IMG/VR virus record: IMGVR_UViG_3300046387_000245
Coordinates: 1-29,685 of that record
Reading direction: 5' to 3' (one strand)
Length of the DNA stretch: 29,685 bases
DNA from: a virus
The translations under genes were made by a program, and so were the position numbers. Shown piece after piece: positions 1 through 6,048 of this stretch (positions within the stretch are counted from its first letter, which is position 1; every line of letters begins with the position of its first letter). The notes beneath the pieces were generated by a model that saw nothing but the letters and a program-made list of their open reading frames with translations, made no database searches and had not been told where the DNA came from.

Positions 1-670
1 TGGCCTTTGATTTTTCAGTTTCAGCGGCGGCGGCGGCTTGTTCTGCTTCCTTTACCTTTTGTGCGGCGGCGGCGGCACGACTGGCAAGCTGGCCGATAGC
101 AACGGCGGCGGCATCCAATGCCTTAACCGCTTCGCTTTCCGTCACGCCCACGCCGATATGCTTGTGCAAAAGGGCAATTTCAGATTGCAGGTTTTCCCGT
201 GCCGTTTGAAGCTTGGTTTTTGGCGTGGCCTTTTTCCGCGCGGCCTTGGCATTGTCCAGCGCGGCGCGGGCTTGCGTCATGCTGGTGTATTCGTGCGCGG
301 CCTTAGTAACATGCTTTTTCTCGACCGAATTTGCTGGCAATCCTGCGACCTTTTCAATCTGCCCCAAATAACTGAAATAAGCTTTCAAGGCTGGGCTTGC
401 TTCCTTCATGCTTCCCGCTGGTTGCTTGTGCGTTTCCGCCTTGCCGTCAACGGTAGACTTGTAGGTGAAGCCAAGGCGGCTTGCCAAGGCGTTATAAAAT
501 TCGTCAACCGATATCGGGCTTTCTCCATACATTGCCCCAAAAGCTTTAAGCAATTCGTCGCCTTTGCTTTTGATTGTCGCATTGCCTTGCTTTTCAGCGG
601 TAAGCAATGCGTCGGCAATGTTGACTGCTTCAAGCAGGGCGGCGGTGTCTTGTGTGTTTTTAATGGTCAT
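1..670 (-). CDS. Ala/Lys-rich unknown protein, partial (runs off left edge)
   Basis: An open frame runs without a stop from ATG at 670 to the window edge, about 223 codons, beginning MTIKNTQDTAALLEAVN. The start has GGAG 9 nt upstream (683-680) and a strong sigma70-type promoter 56-84 nt upstream of the ATG. The first ~115 residues look globular. The rest is rich in Ala, Lys, Glu and Gln with long alanine runs, which suggests a helical or coiled-coil region. I recognise no family. It is much richer in G+C (GCC, GGC, GCG codons) than the genes to its right, which suggests a different origin or strong composition bias. It lies downstream of the terminase block, where the early region would begin if the genome were circularised, so an early host-directed or accessory role is possible but unproven. 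The open plus-strand frame here is a shadow. Confidence 0.75.
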   Translation of the reverse strand, partial: MTIKNTQDTAALLEAVNIADALLTAEKQGNATIKSKGDELLKAFGAMYGESPISVDEFYNALASRLGFTYKSTVDGKAETHKQPAGSMKEASPALKAYFSYLGQIEKVAGLPANSVEKKHVTKAAHEYTSMTQARAALDNAKAARKKATPKTKLQTARENLQSEIALLHKHIGVGVTESEAVKALDAAAVAIGQLASRAAAAAQKVKEAEQAAAAAETEKSKA

Positions 671-725
671 GGTCTTAATCTCCGTTTTCGTTACAGGTTT
701 GCAGGCACGAATTGCCTACCTGTTT

Positions 726-754
726 TTTATACCAAATTGCATAGGTAATGACAA
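726..754 (-). promoter_or_regulatory. Near-consensus sigma70 promoter for the gene starting at 670
   Basis: On the minus strand, TTGTCA (754-749) is followed by a 17-bp spacer and TATAAA (731-726). Each hexamer matches consensus at 5 of 6 positions, and the spacer ends in TGG, giving an extended -10 TGn. The expected transcript starts near 719 and has a ~49-nt leader to the ATG at 670. Two palindromes lie 56 and 82 bp upstream of the -35, a plausible position for an operator or for terminators that insulate this promoter from late read-through. It is the only strong host-type promoter I found. Confidence 0.8.
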
Positions 755-809
755 GTCTTATGCGCGCCTTAAAAAAATAGATATATGAAGCATGGGCATG
801 GATGAAAAC

Positions 810-824
810 CGTTACAGTGTAACG
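810..824. repeat. Boundary palindrome CGTTAC-AGT-GTAACG, copy 1
   Basis: Perfect dyad; with the A.T inside the centre the arms extend to 7 bp around a single base. On the plus strand it is flanked by AAAAC on the left and AT on the right. It is the promoter-proximal member of a tandem pair, 26 bp from copy 2. Read as minus-strand RNA it forms a short hairpin followed by GGTTTT, so it could also act as a weak terminator of late transcription. Confidence 0.9.
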
Positions 825-835
825 ATAGCCAAAAC

Positions 836-850
836 CGTTACAGTGTAACG
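836..850. repeat. Boundary palindrome CGTTAC-AGT-GTAACG, copy 2
   Basis: Identical to the copy at 810-824 and in the same orientation (AAAAC left flank, ATT right flank on the plus strand). Centre-to-centre spacing is 26 bp, about two and a half helical turns. Both lie between the terminase block and the early promoter. Confidence 0.9.
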
Positions 851-959
851 ATTCTGGCAGGCCGTGCGATTTCAAGTCTGACGCAAGGCAAGCCCGCCGT
901 GGCCTATCGGTAACTCGTGGCATAACTAGTGGCACACACCCCCCAAAAATACACAGGCC

Positions 960-999
960 AGCGCATGGGCGGCAAGGGGGGAGCGGACGCTCATGCGCT
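960..999. repeat. GC-rich inverted repeat AGCGCATG...CATGCGCT
   Basis: Eight-base perfect arms (960-967 and 992-999), extendable by several pairs with one wobble, enclose a purine-rich loop containing a run of six G on the plus strand. It lies just after the small membrane gene on the minus strand. A T run follows only ~10 nt later, so it is a poor intrinsic terminator. It could be an RNA end structure or a genome-end signal. Function is not determined. Confidence 0.45.
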
Positions 1000-1041
1000 C
1001 ACATGTACCCTTTCAGATTTTTTCACCAAAATACTTTTGCA

Positions 1042-1290
1042 CTACTGCAAGTACCTCAGTCCCCACACAAGTAAAAGGAACAGTGCCGCAGTGTTCACAA
1101 CAATCAAAGCCCTGTCTTTCCACATAAAGGCAACTATAAGCCACATCAGTGTACCTACAGAACTCAGAGCGATATCTAACAGGACAGAGAACCCAGAGGC
1201 TCTTAGAGACAAAGCAATAAGGATGAGGATGGATGCTACCCACTTGATGTACCAGTCTATAGTACCCGTAGGAGTTACTTTAGTAGTCAT
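1042..1290 (-). CDS. Small multi-pass membrane protein
   Basis: An 82-residue protein with a polar N-terminus (MTTKVTPTGTIDWYIKW) and three predicted hydrophobic segments at about 16-30, 35-55 and 62-80. AGG lies 6 nt upstream of the ATG. It follows the large terminase gene by about 65 bp and is the last gene before the regulatory region, the place where T7 carries the small membrane gene 19.5. A role in the host envelope during late infection or lysis is possible. I do not recognise a named family. Antisense and alternate frames across it are shadows. Confidence 0.7.
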   Translation of the reverse strand: MTTKVTPTGTIDWYIKWVASILILIALSLRASGFSVLLDIALSSVGTLMWLIVAFMWKDRALIVVNTAALFLLLVWGLRYLQ

Positions 1291-1332
1291 TAGTAACCTA
1301 TAGATATCTTCTTCAACTATACCCCCCTCTAT

Positions 1333-1350
1333 TCCTATAATGTCCTATAA
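1333..1350 (-). repeat. Tandem TTATAGGA direct repeat ahead of membrane gene
   Basis: On the minus strand TTATAGGA occurs twice with a 10-bp period (1350-1343, 1340-1333), just after the terminase stop. Related CTATAG and GTATAG strings occur at both sides, at about 1361-1356 and again within the ribosome binding region near 1303-1298. The helical-turn spacing and -10-like sequence could mark a local promoter or protein-binding site, but no -35 was found. Confidence 0.35.
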
Positions 1351-1355
1351 GGTGT

Positions 1356-3047
1356 CTATAGAGAGAACCATTGTGTTGAGTTGTCGTGTATGTCGTCCTT
1401 TTTCAGGAGTGTGTTGGTTCTGAACTTCTCCAGTTCTCTGTCGAATAACTCGTCCCGTCTTGCTTTCATCTCCGTGTCGGCTGTCGATGCCATTTGTTCG
1501 ACCCAGTAGCCTACAGCCATCGCAAGGGCATCTAGGCGGTCATCGTGAGCCAATGCACCCCTCTCGCGTGTACAGCGGGTCATCTGGTACGCCAGCGTGT
1601 ACTTAGGGGCTTTCTCGCCGCTGTAGTGCTGTACAGAGTTCCAGTCGTTCTCAATAACCTTGGGGTCAATGATAAGACGATGCTGGTTCATTACAGGCTC
1701 TAGCGTATCAATGATGCGTAGTTCCTTCTGTTTGCTGTGGCGCACTTCGCTTGTACTTACAGGGTATATCGTGGTAAGATGAGGCTTAAAGAGTTCGGTA
1801 AACATCCCGTCACCGAAGTTGCTCTCAATGATTACCTCGTTCACTTTGTTTCGCTTGGCGATGTGCGCTAGACGGTCAAGGGTTTCCTTTGAGTAACCTC
1901 CAGTCACGCCACCAGCGTCAGAGACATACAGGTTGCCGTTGAGCATCTTTACGACTGCGTAGGCTGTTTCGTCAGCACCGCGACCTGACGGGTCAATAGA
2001 CATAACTGACCCAGAGTACTCCAGCCACTCCCCGATGTTCTCTAGGGGGCTGTAGTAGCGGTCACCAGCCAGACCAAGGTTTGGTAGGTCTTTGAGTTCC
2101 CGTGCGGGGTCACGACCCCATACGACTTTCTCAGGGGCTTTGTCGTTATCCAACGGGCTAATAATCAGGTCGTTGAGTTTGAGAGGATACTTGTCGGCAT
2201 CAGACAGGCTGGTGTCGAGCATAAACTGGAGAGAGAAGCCAGAACGACCATAGGACAACTCACGTTCCATTAGGTCATCTTCAGTAAACCTCGTAGGGTC
2301 TACAGGGAGGCCCGTACAGGCCTCTCCGTGCTTGTCTAGGTGGTCACCTACCAGAGGAGCTAAACGCCCCTCGTAGCGGCCTCTGAGGTCTTCTGAGGGG
2401 TATCTGGCAGGCCATATACGAACTTGGTATCCACGGTTGGGAAGTTCCTCATATAGGGACATCTCAGTCTGGGGTGTACCAAGGTAGATGATGCGTCCAT
2501 CAGGTTTGAGGACAGCGTCAAATTCCTTTACGGATTCCGACAGCTTGTCGCGCATAGATTGTGTGGCTGAGTTGTTAGGAATCTCTACGTCATCAGCTAC
2601 GATGATGTCGGCGCGAGAGCCAGCGAGTTGACCCGTGATACCCACGGACTTGACGCTAGGGCTGTGCGAAGCTTGCGCTGGGCCAACATCAAAGCTGATT
2701 TTAGACATCCGCTGGTCTTCGCGGGGCTTCAGGTGTTGCAGTATCGGCATCTCGTTGATGAGTCGTTGCGTAAAGATACTGAAGTCATCTGACCGTGTCT
2801 TACTAGCGGATACCACCAGTATCTTCAGTTCTGGATTTGTCAGAAGCTGGTGAACGACAAACGCACTCGTGATGTAGGATTTGCCTACGCCACGAAAGGC
2901 TTCGATAACCAGACGGCGTGGGCCGTTCTGGAGATACTCTGCCATGTCATATTGGACGGGTGTCGGGTTAGGTAGGTTTAGATGTTTCCAAGCTAGGAAC
3001 AGGAAGTTCCGAAAGTCAGTTAGTTTGGATGAGGTCGTCTTCGTCAA
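1356..3047 (-). CDS. terL: Large terminase subunit (T7 gp19-like)
   Basis: The ATP-driven DNA packaging motor and headful/terminus nuclease acting at the portal. The 563-residue product has a Walker A at 51-57 (FRGVGKS) and a Walker B-like segment at 147-154 (ADIIVADD). The RNase H-like nuclease has acidic residues at D352 (SIDPSGRGADE), E408 (VIIESN) and D502/D503 (HDDRLDALAM). Length and motif order fit T7 gp19 (586 aa). The start is a TTG at 3047, overlapping the small terminase gene by 32 bp. The first in-frame ATG is codon 35 and would trim the N-terminal part of the ATPase domain, so TTG is preferred. The gene belongs to the HNH, small terminase, large terminase unit and overlaps its upstream partner, which suggests coupled translation. 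Confidence 0.95.
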   Translation of the reverse strand: MTKTTSSKLTDFRNFLFLAWKHLNLPNPTPVQYDMAEYLQNGPRRLVIEAFRGVGKSYITSAFVVHQLLTNPELKILVVSASKTRSDDFSIFTQRLINEMPILQHLKPREDQRMSKISFDVGPAQASHSPSVKSVGITGQLAGSRADIIVADDVEIPNNSATQSMRDKLSESVKEFDAVLKPDGRIIYLGTPQTEMSLYEELPNRGYQVRIWPARYPSEDLRGRYEGRLAPLVGDHLDKHGEACTGLPVDPTRFTEDDLMERELSYGRSGFSLQFMLDTSLSDADKYPLKLNDLIISPLDNDKAPEKVVWGRDPARELKDLPNLGLAGDRYYSPLENIGEWLEYSGSVMSIDPSGRGADETAYAVVKMLNGNLYVSDAGGVTGGYSKETLDRLAHIAKRNKVNEVIIESNFGDGMFTELFKPHLTTIYPVSTSEVRHSKQKELRIIDTLEPVMNQHRLIIDPKVIENDWNSVQHYSGEKAPKYTLAYQMTRCTRERGALAHDDRLDALAMAVGYWVEQMASTADTEMKARRDELFDRELEKFRTNTLLKKDDIHDNSTQWFSL

Positions 3048-3243
3048 AAGGCATCTCTTCTAGGAGTTGGACTAGGGTACTGTTGTTTGTCGGGATAGCT
3101 TCGATACCGTTGTCCTTGAGGAACTTTGCGGCGACACTCAGGTCTGCGGCTTTCGCTTCGCCAGACTTGATTTTAAACAGCAGGTCACTTGCGACTGCCT
3201 CGTGTAGCTCGTTGAGTATTTCAGATACTTTCTTATCAGCCAT
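3016..3243 (-). CDS. terS: Small terminase subunit (T7 gp18-like)
   Basis: The DNA-recognition subunit of the packaging terminase. From ATG at 3243 it gives 75 residues, MADKKVSEILNELHEAVASD..., with the helical pattern NELHEAVA..L...IKSGEA.AADL.VA..FLKDNGI that I associate with gp18 of T7-like phages (89 aa), and an acidic C-terminus. The frame stays open upstream to 3336, but that would overlap the HNH gene by about 100 bp. The 3243 start overlaps it by only 8 bp. It overlaps the large terminase gene at its other end. Confidence 0.85.
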   Translation of the reverse strand: MADKKVSEILNELHEAVASDLLFKIKSGEAKAADLSVAAKFLKDNGIEAIPTNNSTLVQLLEEMPFDEDDLIQTN

Positions 3244-3475
3244 AGCTTCTAGGTTTCCTTGCTCTGTTAGCACTTCTGGGTTTGACGGAGAGGTTTGCAG
3301 GGTCGTTGTTTCTTGCGTTGAAATCACGATGGTCAACGTCCTTGTTGTCGCCCTTGGCTACTCGTCCTTGTTTTACCATATATCGTCTAGCCGCGTTGCG
3401 CCCTGCCCTGCGTTTCTTCTGTTCTGGACGGGCGTGAAACTGACGATACTCTGATTTGTAATCTCTGTTTGACAT
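3236..3475 (-). CDS. HNH-family small nuclease-like protein
   Basis: A 79-residue, strongly basic protein. Residues 46-70 (DVDHRDFNARNNDPANLSV, then the polar S..N) resemble the D-H...N...NL core of HNH endonucleases. It lies directly upstream of the terminase pair, as HNH proteins do in many tailed phages, where they assist terminase cutting (family knowledge, not shown here). The start at 3475 uses AAGG 8 nt upstream, and this AAGG lies in the centre of the boundary palindrome at 3479-3493. At this size it is a minimal HNH domain, and activity is uncertain. Confidence 0.75.
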   Translation of the reverse strand: MSNRDYKSEYRQFHARPEQKKRRAGRNAARRYMVKQGRVAKGDNKDVDHRDFNARNNDPANLSVKPRSANRARKPRSYG

Positions 3476-3478
3476 AAT

Positions 3479-3493
3479 CGTTACCTTGTAACG
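3479..3493. repeat. Boundary palindrome, AAG-centre variant over the HNH start
   Basis: Perfect 6-bp arms; on the minus strand the centre reads AAG. The AAGG formed by centre plus arm is the only good Shine-Dalgarno for the ATG at 3475, so in mRNA the ribosome site is partly folded into a hairpin. It is part of a 27-bp block (3473-3499) identical to 29470-29496 before the DNA polymerase gene. It separates the HNH/terminase unit from the lysis genes. Confidence 0.9.
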
Positions 3494-3496
3494 GTT

Positions 3497-3856
3497 TTAT
3501 TTGCGGAGCTTGGAGACACTACGAACACCAAAAGCCGCACCCACGGCGGCAAGCCATGCCGCGATGTACCACTCAGGAACGCTCTCATCTAACGCAATAA
3601 ATCCTGCTTTGACCCTTACGGCCCATTCGTCACCAAGAAAGACCAAGACCATCGGCACAGCCAAGAGAACCCCGTAGAACTCATCAAGCCACCCGTTGTT
3701 GGCGTTGGATGCCCATTGGTTCTCCCAGTTGACTTCGCCAGCCGCTACTTTCTTGGCAATCTCGCCTTTAGCTTTCTGCTCGTCTGCTTTGCGTTCCATG
3801 TAGCTTCCTGCCACATTGCCAACCAGACCAATCGCGTTTGATAAAAGGCTCATCAT
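3497..3856 (-). CDS. Holin-like protein (GTA holin 3TM type)
   Basis: A 119-residue protein. The basic amphipathic N-terminus ends in KADEQKAKGEIAKK, followed by the WENQWASNANNGWLDE block and two clear membrane segments at about 62-75 (YGVLLAVPMVLVFLG) and 96-111 (YIAAWLAAVGAAFGV). The WE...W.DE block before membrane helices is typical of the holin family first described from gene-transfer-agent release (PF11351, from memory). It would make inner-membrane lesions at lysis. Start is ATG at 3856 (a second ATG is at 3853), sharing an ATGA overlap with the preceding holin-like gene, so both are probably translated together. Confidence 0.7.
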   Translation of the reverse strand: MMSLLSNAIGLVGNVAGSYMERKADEQKAKGEIAKKVAAGEVNWENQWASNANNGWLDEFYGVLLAVPMVLVFLGDEWAVRVKAGFIALDESVPEWYIAAWLAAVGAAFGVRSVSKLRK

Positions 3857-4023
3857 GTTTTTATTCTTTCTATTAGTTTCTTGATTGTTTCGGTTTCGTA
3901 AATACGAATACAGACCCAGAGCAGTGAAGCGAGGGCTGTAATAGAAGGTAGTATTTCCACAAAAGCTCCTGCGGTCACGCCTAGTGCGCTTAAATCTATT
4001 ATTGTTTTGTCATCTGGGTACAC
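3853..4023 (-). CDS. Small class II holin-like protein (gp17.5-like), GTG start
   Basis: A protein of 56 residues when started at GTG 4023, which has GGAG 7 nt upstream. A longer ATG version from 4101 would overlap the preceding gene by 65 bp and lacks a comparable ribosome site. The middle has the pattern ALGVTAGAFVEILPSITALASLLWVCIRIYET followed by a charged tail, the arrangement of T7 gp17.5-type holins in marine podoviruses: one or two membrane helices, then an amphipathic basic end. It overlaps the next holin-like gene by ATGA. Two holin-like genes in tandem suggest a holin pair, or a holin plus modulator. Confidence 0.65.
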   Translation of the reverse strand: MYPDDKTIIDLSALGVTAGAFVEILPSITALASLLWVCIRIYETETIKKLIERIKT

Positions 4024-4036
4024 TTGATTGCTCCAA

Positions 4037-4504
4037 TCAGAGAAGAAACAAAGCCATAAGAACTGTGATAAGCAGGACGCACCCGCCAACCACACTTCCA
4101 ACTATTGTTGCGGCTTCTACAAACTCTTCCTTTTTCTTTCTCGCTAACGCCTTTTGCTGACGTATTTGCTCTTTTTCTTCAGAAATTCGTTTGGCTCGTT
4201 CATTTACAATCTGTCTCCATGTGCCGTATCCGAAACGATTGTCGATTAGTATTGACATTTCTTCGAGTTTTTCCTGTGCCAATTTCGCGTCTATAACTGA
4301 GTGGGCGGCATCTTTAGTTTGCCCAATAAGCGACTTACCGCCGTATCTTTCTTTTTGAACCTGTTTCTCTCCCGCAAACAGACCGTCCAGTGCGCCAGCG
4401 ATTTGGCCTATGTCATTCACCGTATTGATGTTTGATTTGATGAACTCCACACTTTTTTGCACAAGCGCAATACCTGCAAGAGTGGATGAGATTGGTTCAA
4501 CCAT
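4037..4504 (-). CDS. Tail-anchored coiled-coil protein, unknown function
   Basis: A 155-residue protein. The N-terminal half contains hydrophobic helices (PISSTLAGIALVQKSVEFI). The centre, about 60-130, is highly charged and helical (RISEEKEQIRQQKALARKKKEEF). A single strong membrane segment ends the protein (about 134-155, IVGSVVGGCVLLITVLMALFLL). It starts at ATG 4504 with AAGG upstream. Position just before the holin-like genes suggests a lysis accessory or envelope-associated virion protein, but I recognise no family and the topology (C-terminal anchor) differs from classical Rz spanins. Confidence 0.75.
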   Translation of the reverse strand: MVEPISSTLAGIALVQKSVEFIKSNINTVNDIGQIAGALDGLFAGEKQVQKERYGGKSLIGQTKDAAHSVIDAKLAQEKLEEMSILIDNRFGYGTWRQIVNERAKRISEEKEQIRQQKALARKKKEEFVEAATIVGSVVGGCVLLITVLMALFLL

Positions 4505-4617
4505 TTGCCTTTTTTCCTTGTTTCGTAAATGCGTTTTTCCAACTCAACTGTCTCCCAAAAACGCTTATCAATATCAGTAAGGTCTAGTACCTGTGACGGA
4601 CGTATGCTTTTACGCAC
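4417..4617 (-). CDS. Possible small overlapping protein, 66 aa
   Basis: An open frame starting at ATG 4617. It overlaps the end of the gene at 4584-5408 by 34 bp and the start of the tail-anchored gene by 88 bp. It is the only frame that fills the gap 4505-4583. Residues 5-40 (IRPSQVLDLTDIDKRFWET...) have natural-looking composition, while the last ~25 residues, read across the next gene, look less convincing. It may be a real small gene or a leader frame. No family recognised. Confidence 0.35.
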   Translation of the reverse strand: MRKSIRPSQVLDLTDIDKRFWETVELEKRIYETRKKGKWLNQSHPLLQVLRLCKKVWSSSNQTSIR

Positions 4618-5408
4618 TCTATCGCTCCACTCGTATCATCATGGACAATTCCAAAGCACCACGGCTGGTCTGTAACGCTGTCAGGCAGAGGAAAGGGTTT
4701 ACCAATATCGGCGCACCATTCACGCATATAGTTGTTGGTGCTGATGACGTAAGTATCGACCCACTGGCTAACCGACCCATCAGTATTGTGTATTCGCGCA
4801 TAGAACGCTGTGCGGTTTGGCGGTAGTTGGGCTGGTGGGTTTGTAAGGTGTGTGCCGTGGTTTTGACTAAACACAAACTTGGCCTGTTTGGTGCCAGCGG
4901 TCAGGTCGTGTTTAATGCCATGCCATTGGAGCAAATCCTCTCCGTAGGTGTCCAAAGTACATCCATAGGCGGCAAGGGTTTCTGCGTTGGGTGTCGAGAA
5001 GTCATAGAAGCTAATGCAGTTGTCAGGATATGGTGGTCTGTAGTTTCCATATTCGCCTATGACGTTTTGCGAGTTTGAGGTCAACCCTTCGACAGTGTAT
5101 TCGGGAAAAGCGGCAACCAGTCTATTAATTTGCGTTAGAGCTTCGCTTCTGTCGCACGAATAATCTACGCGCTTGATTTCGCCAGCCATATACACATCAT
5201 CCCGAAAGTTTTCGGTAAAGTCTGGTTCGAGGTTTTCGGTGTAAATTCGCTCGGCTTTAATATCCTCGAAAAACTCTTTCAATAGTGTCTGAATTTCTGC
5301 TTCGGTTGTAGCAGAACCCTGTTGCACTTCGGCATAGCCAACCTCTGTGTCTGTTGTGCATATGCGCGTCAGGCCATCTTCGGTTATCGTCGTGTATTGA
5401 TACATCAT
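4584..5408 (-). CDS. Unknown protein in tail fibre cluster, probable virion or adhesion protein
   Basis: A 274-residue, acidic, Tyr- and Thr-rich protein with no membrane segment or signal peptide. Two adjacent ATG codons (5408, 5405) are possible; AGG lies 6 nt before the second and only 3 nt before the first, so 5405 may be the real start. It follows the fibre-associated gene at 5413-6048 by 4 bp and belongs to the same fibre cluster, which usually holds host-recognition and fibre-assembly proteins. Residues ~105-150 carry a GNYRPPYPDNCISFYDF stretch, and the C-terminal part has several Trp and Cys. Function is not recognised. Confidence 0.75.
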   Translation of the reverse strand: MMYQYTTITEDGLTRICTTDTEVGYAEVQQGSATTEAEIQTLLKEFFEDIKAERIYTENLEPDFTENFRDDVYMAGEIKRVDYSCDRSEALTQINRLVAAFPEYTVEGLTSNSQNVIGEYGNYRPPYPDNCISFYDFSTPNAETLAAYGCTLDTYGEDLLQWHGIKHDLTAGTKQAKFVFSQNHGTHLTNPPAQLPPNRTAFYARIHNTDGSVSQWVDTYVISTNNYMREWCADIGKPFPLPDSVTDQPWCFGIVHDDTSGAIECVKAYVRHRY

Positions 5409-5412
5409 GAAC

Positions 5413-6048
5413 CTAAGTAATCGTTAGAGTAAAACTTGTTGTGTTGTTGCTGTTCGGGAATATGTTTGACTGACCCGTCCAAATCCAGCCAGCCGTCGAG
5501 CGAACTGTACCCCCAGAAAATAGCGTTGTTGACCCTGAAAATCCGGCGGCAGAACGGCTTAAAGTGCGAGATGCACCGCCACTTATTGTTAAAGTTGACC
5601 AGCCTGAGTTTGCAGGAAAACCAGAATACGTTGCGGAAGTCGCCGCAAAATCAGCCATCGATAAACCGAGTGTATTATTGTTTCCCCAAACTAATGAACA
5701 CCATCGTGTGTTTCGCCCATTGACAGTTACAATCGGGTGGTTGGATACATAAGCGTTTATAAGTGTGGGGTTCGTGTCTGTGGCGTGCATACCATAAACC
5801 GCGCCAACATACTGAGTTGCCGCAACATAACTGGAGTTACCAATCGCGATTGTTTGGGTTGCCACCGCCGAATTGGTTCCGTAAAAATCGCCAATATCAA
5901 TAGCACCGCTTGACGGGATAGTACCGTAATTGGTGCGTCCAGATGGCAGTGACCCAAGATAATACTCACTCAGTGAAATCGGTGACGAGCCGCCCCATTC
6001 TGACTGAATTTGAGATAAAGATATTGCACCGCTACTTTGCAGAGCCAT
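5413..6048 (-). CDS. Tail-associated protein with SGAISLSQIQSE motif
   Basis: A 211-residue protein beginning MALQSSGAISLSQIQSEWGG followed by ISLSEYY and, at ~45-57, PSSGAIDIGDFYGT. This N-terminal module is common in tail and baseplate-associated proteins of marine phages (recalled, not searched). The rest is rich in Ser, Thr, Gly and Asn with alternating hydrophobics, which suggests a beta-rich, surface-exposed fold. It overlaps the tail fibre gene by 17 bp and likely forms part of, or decorates, the tail tip. Receptor binding is plausible but not shown. Confidence 0.7.
   Translation of the reverse strand: MALQSSGAISLSQIQSEWGGSSPISLSEYYLGSLPSGRTNYGTIPSSGAIDIGDFYGTNSAVATQTIAIGNSSYVAATQYVGAVYGMHATDTNPTLINAYVSNHPIVTVNGRNTRWCSLVWGNNNTLGLSMADFAATSATYSGFPANSGWSTLTISGGASRTLSRSAAGFSGSTTLFSGGTVRSTAGWIWTGQSNIFPNSNNTTSFTLTIT

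Larger units (their letters stand above)
671..1041. other. Gene-free regulatory region between terminase block and early gene
   Basis: This 371-bp stretch has no convincing gene. It holds two identical palindromes (810-824, 836-850), a sigma70-like promoter (726-754), a lone half-site CGTTAC at 689-694 inside the expected leader, and a long GC-rich inverted repeat at 960-999. T7-like phages carry their terminal repeat between the last (terminase-side) and first (early) genes. By position this is the best candidate for the genome end or circularisation junction, but no terminal repeat can be shown from one copy. Confidence 0.6.

Noticed and set aside
38-748. Long plus-strand open frame of 236 codons at the left edge
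   Set aside because: It is the shadow of the better-supported minus-strand gene 670-1, which has a promoter and ribosome site. Its composition (Phe, Cys, Arg, Gly) is that of antisense to Ala/Lys codons.
675-935. Minus-strand frame of 86 codons in the regulatory region
   Set aside because: It covers the palindromes and the promoter, has no ribosome site and has unnatural composition.
1336-1341. TATAAT on the plus strand as an antisense promoter
   Set aside because: No acceptable -35 at 16-18 bp, and no plus-strand gene downstream.
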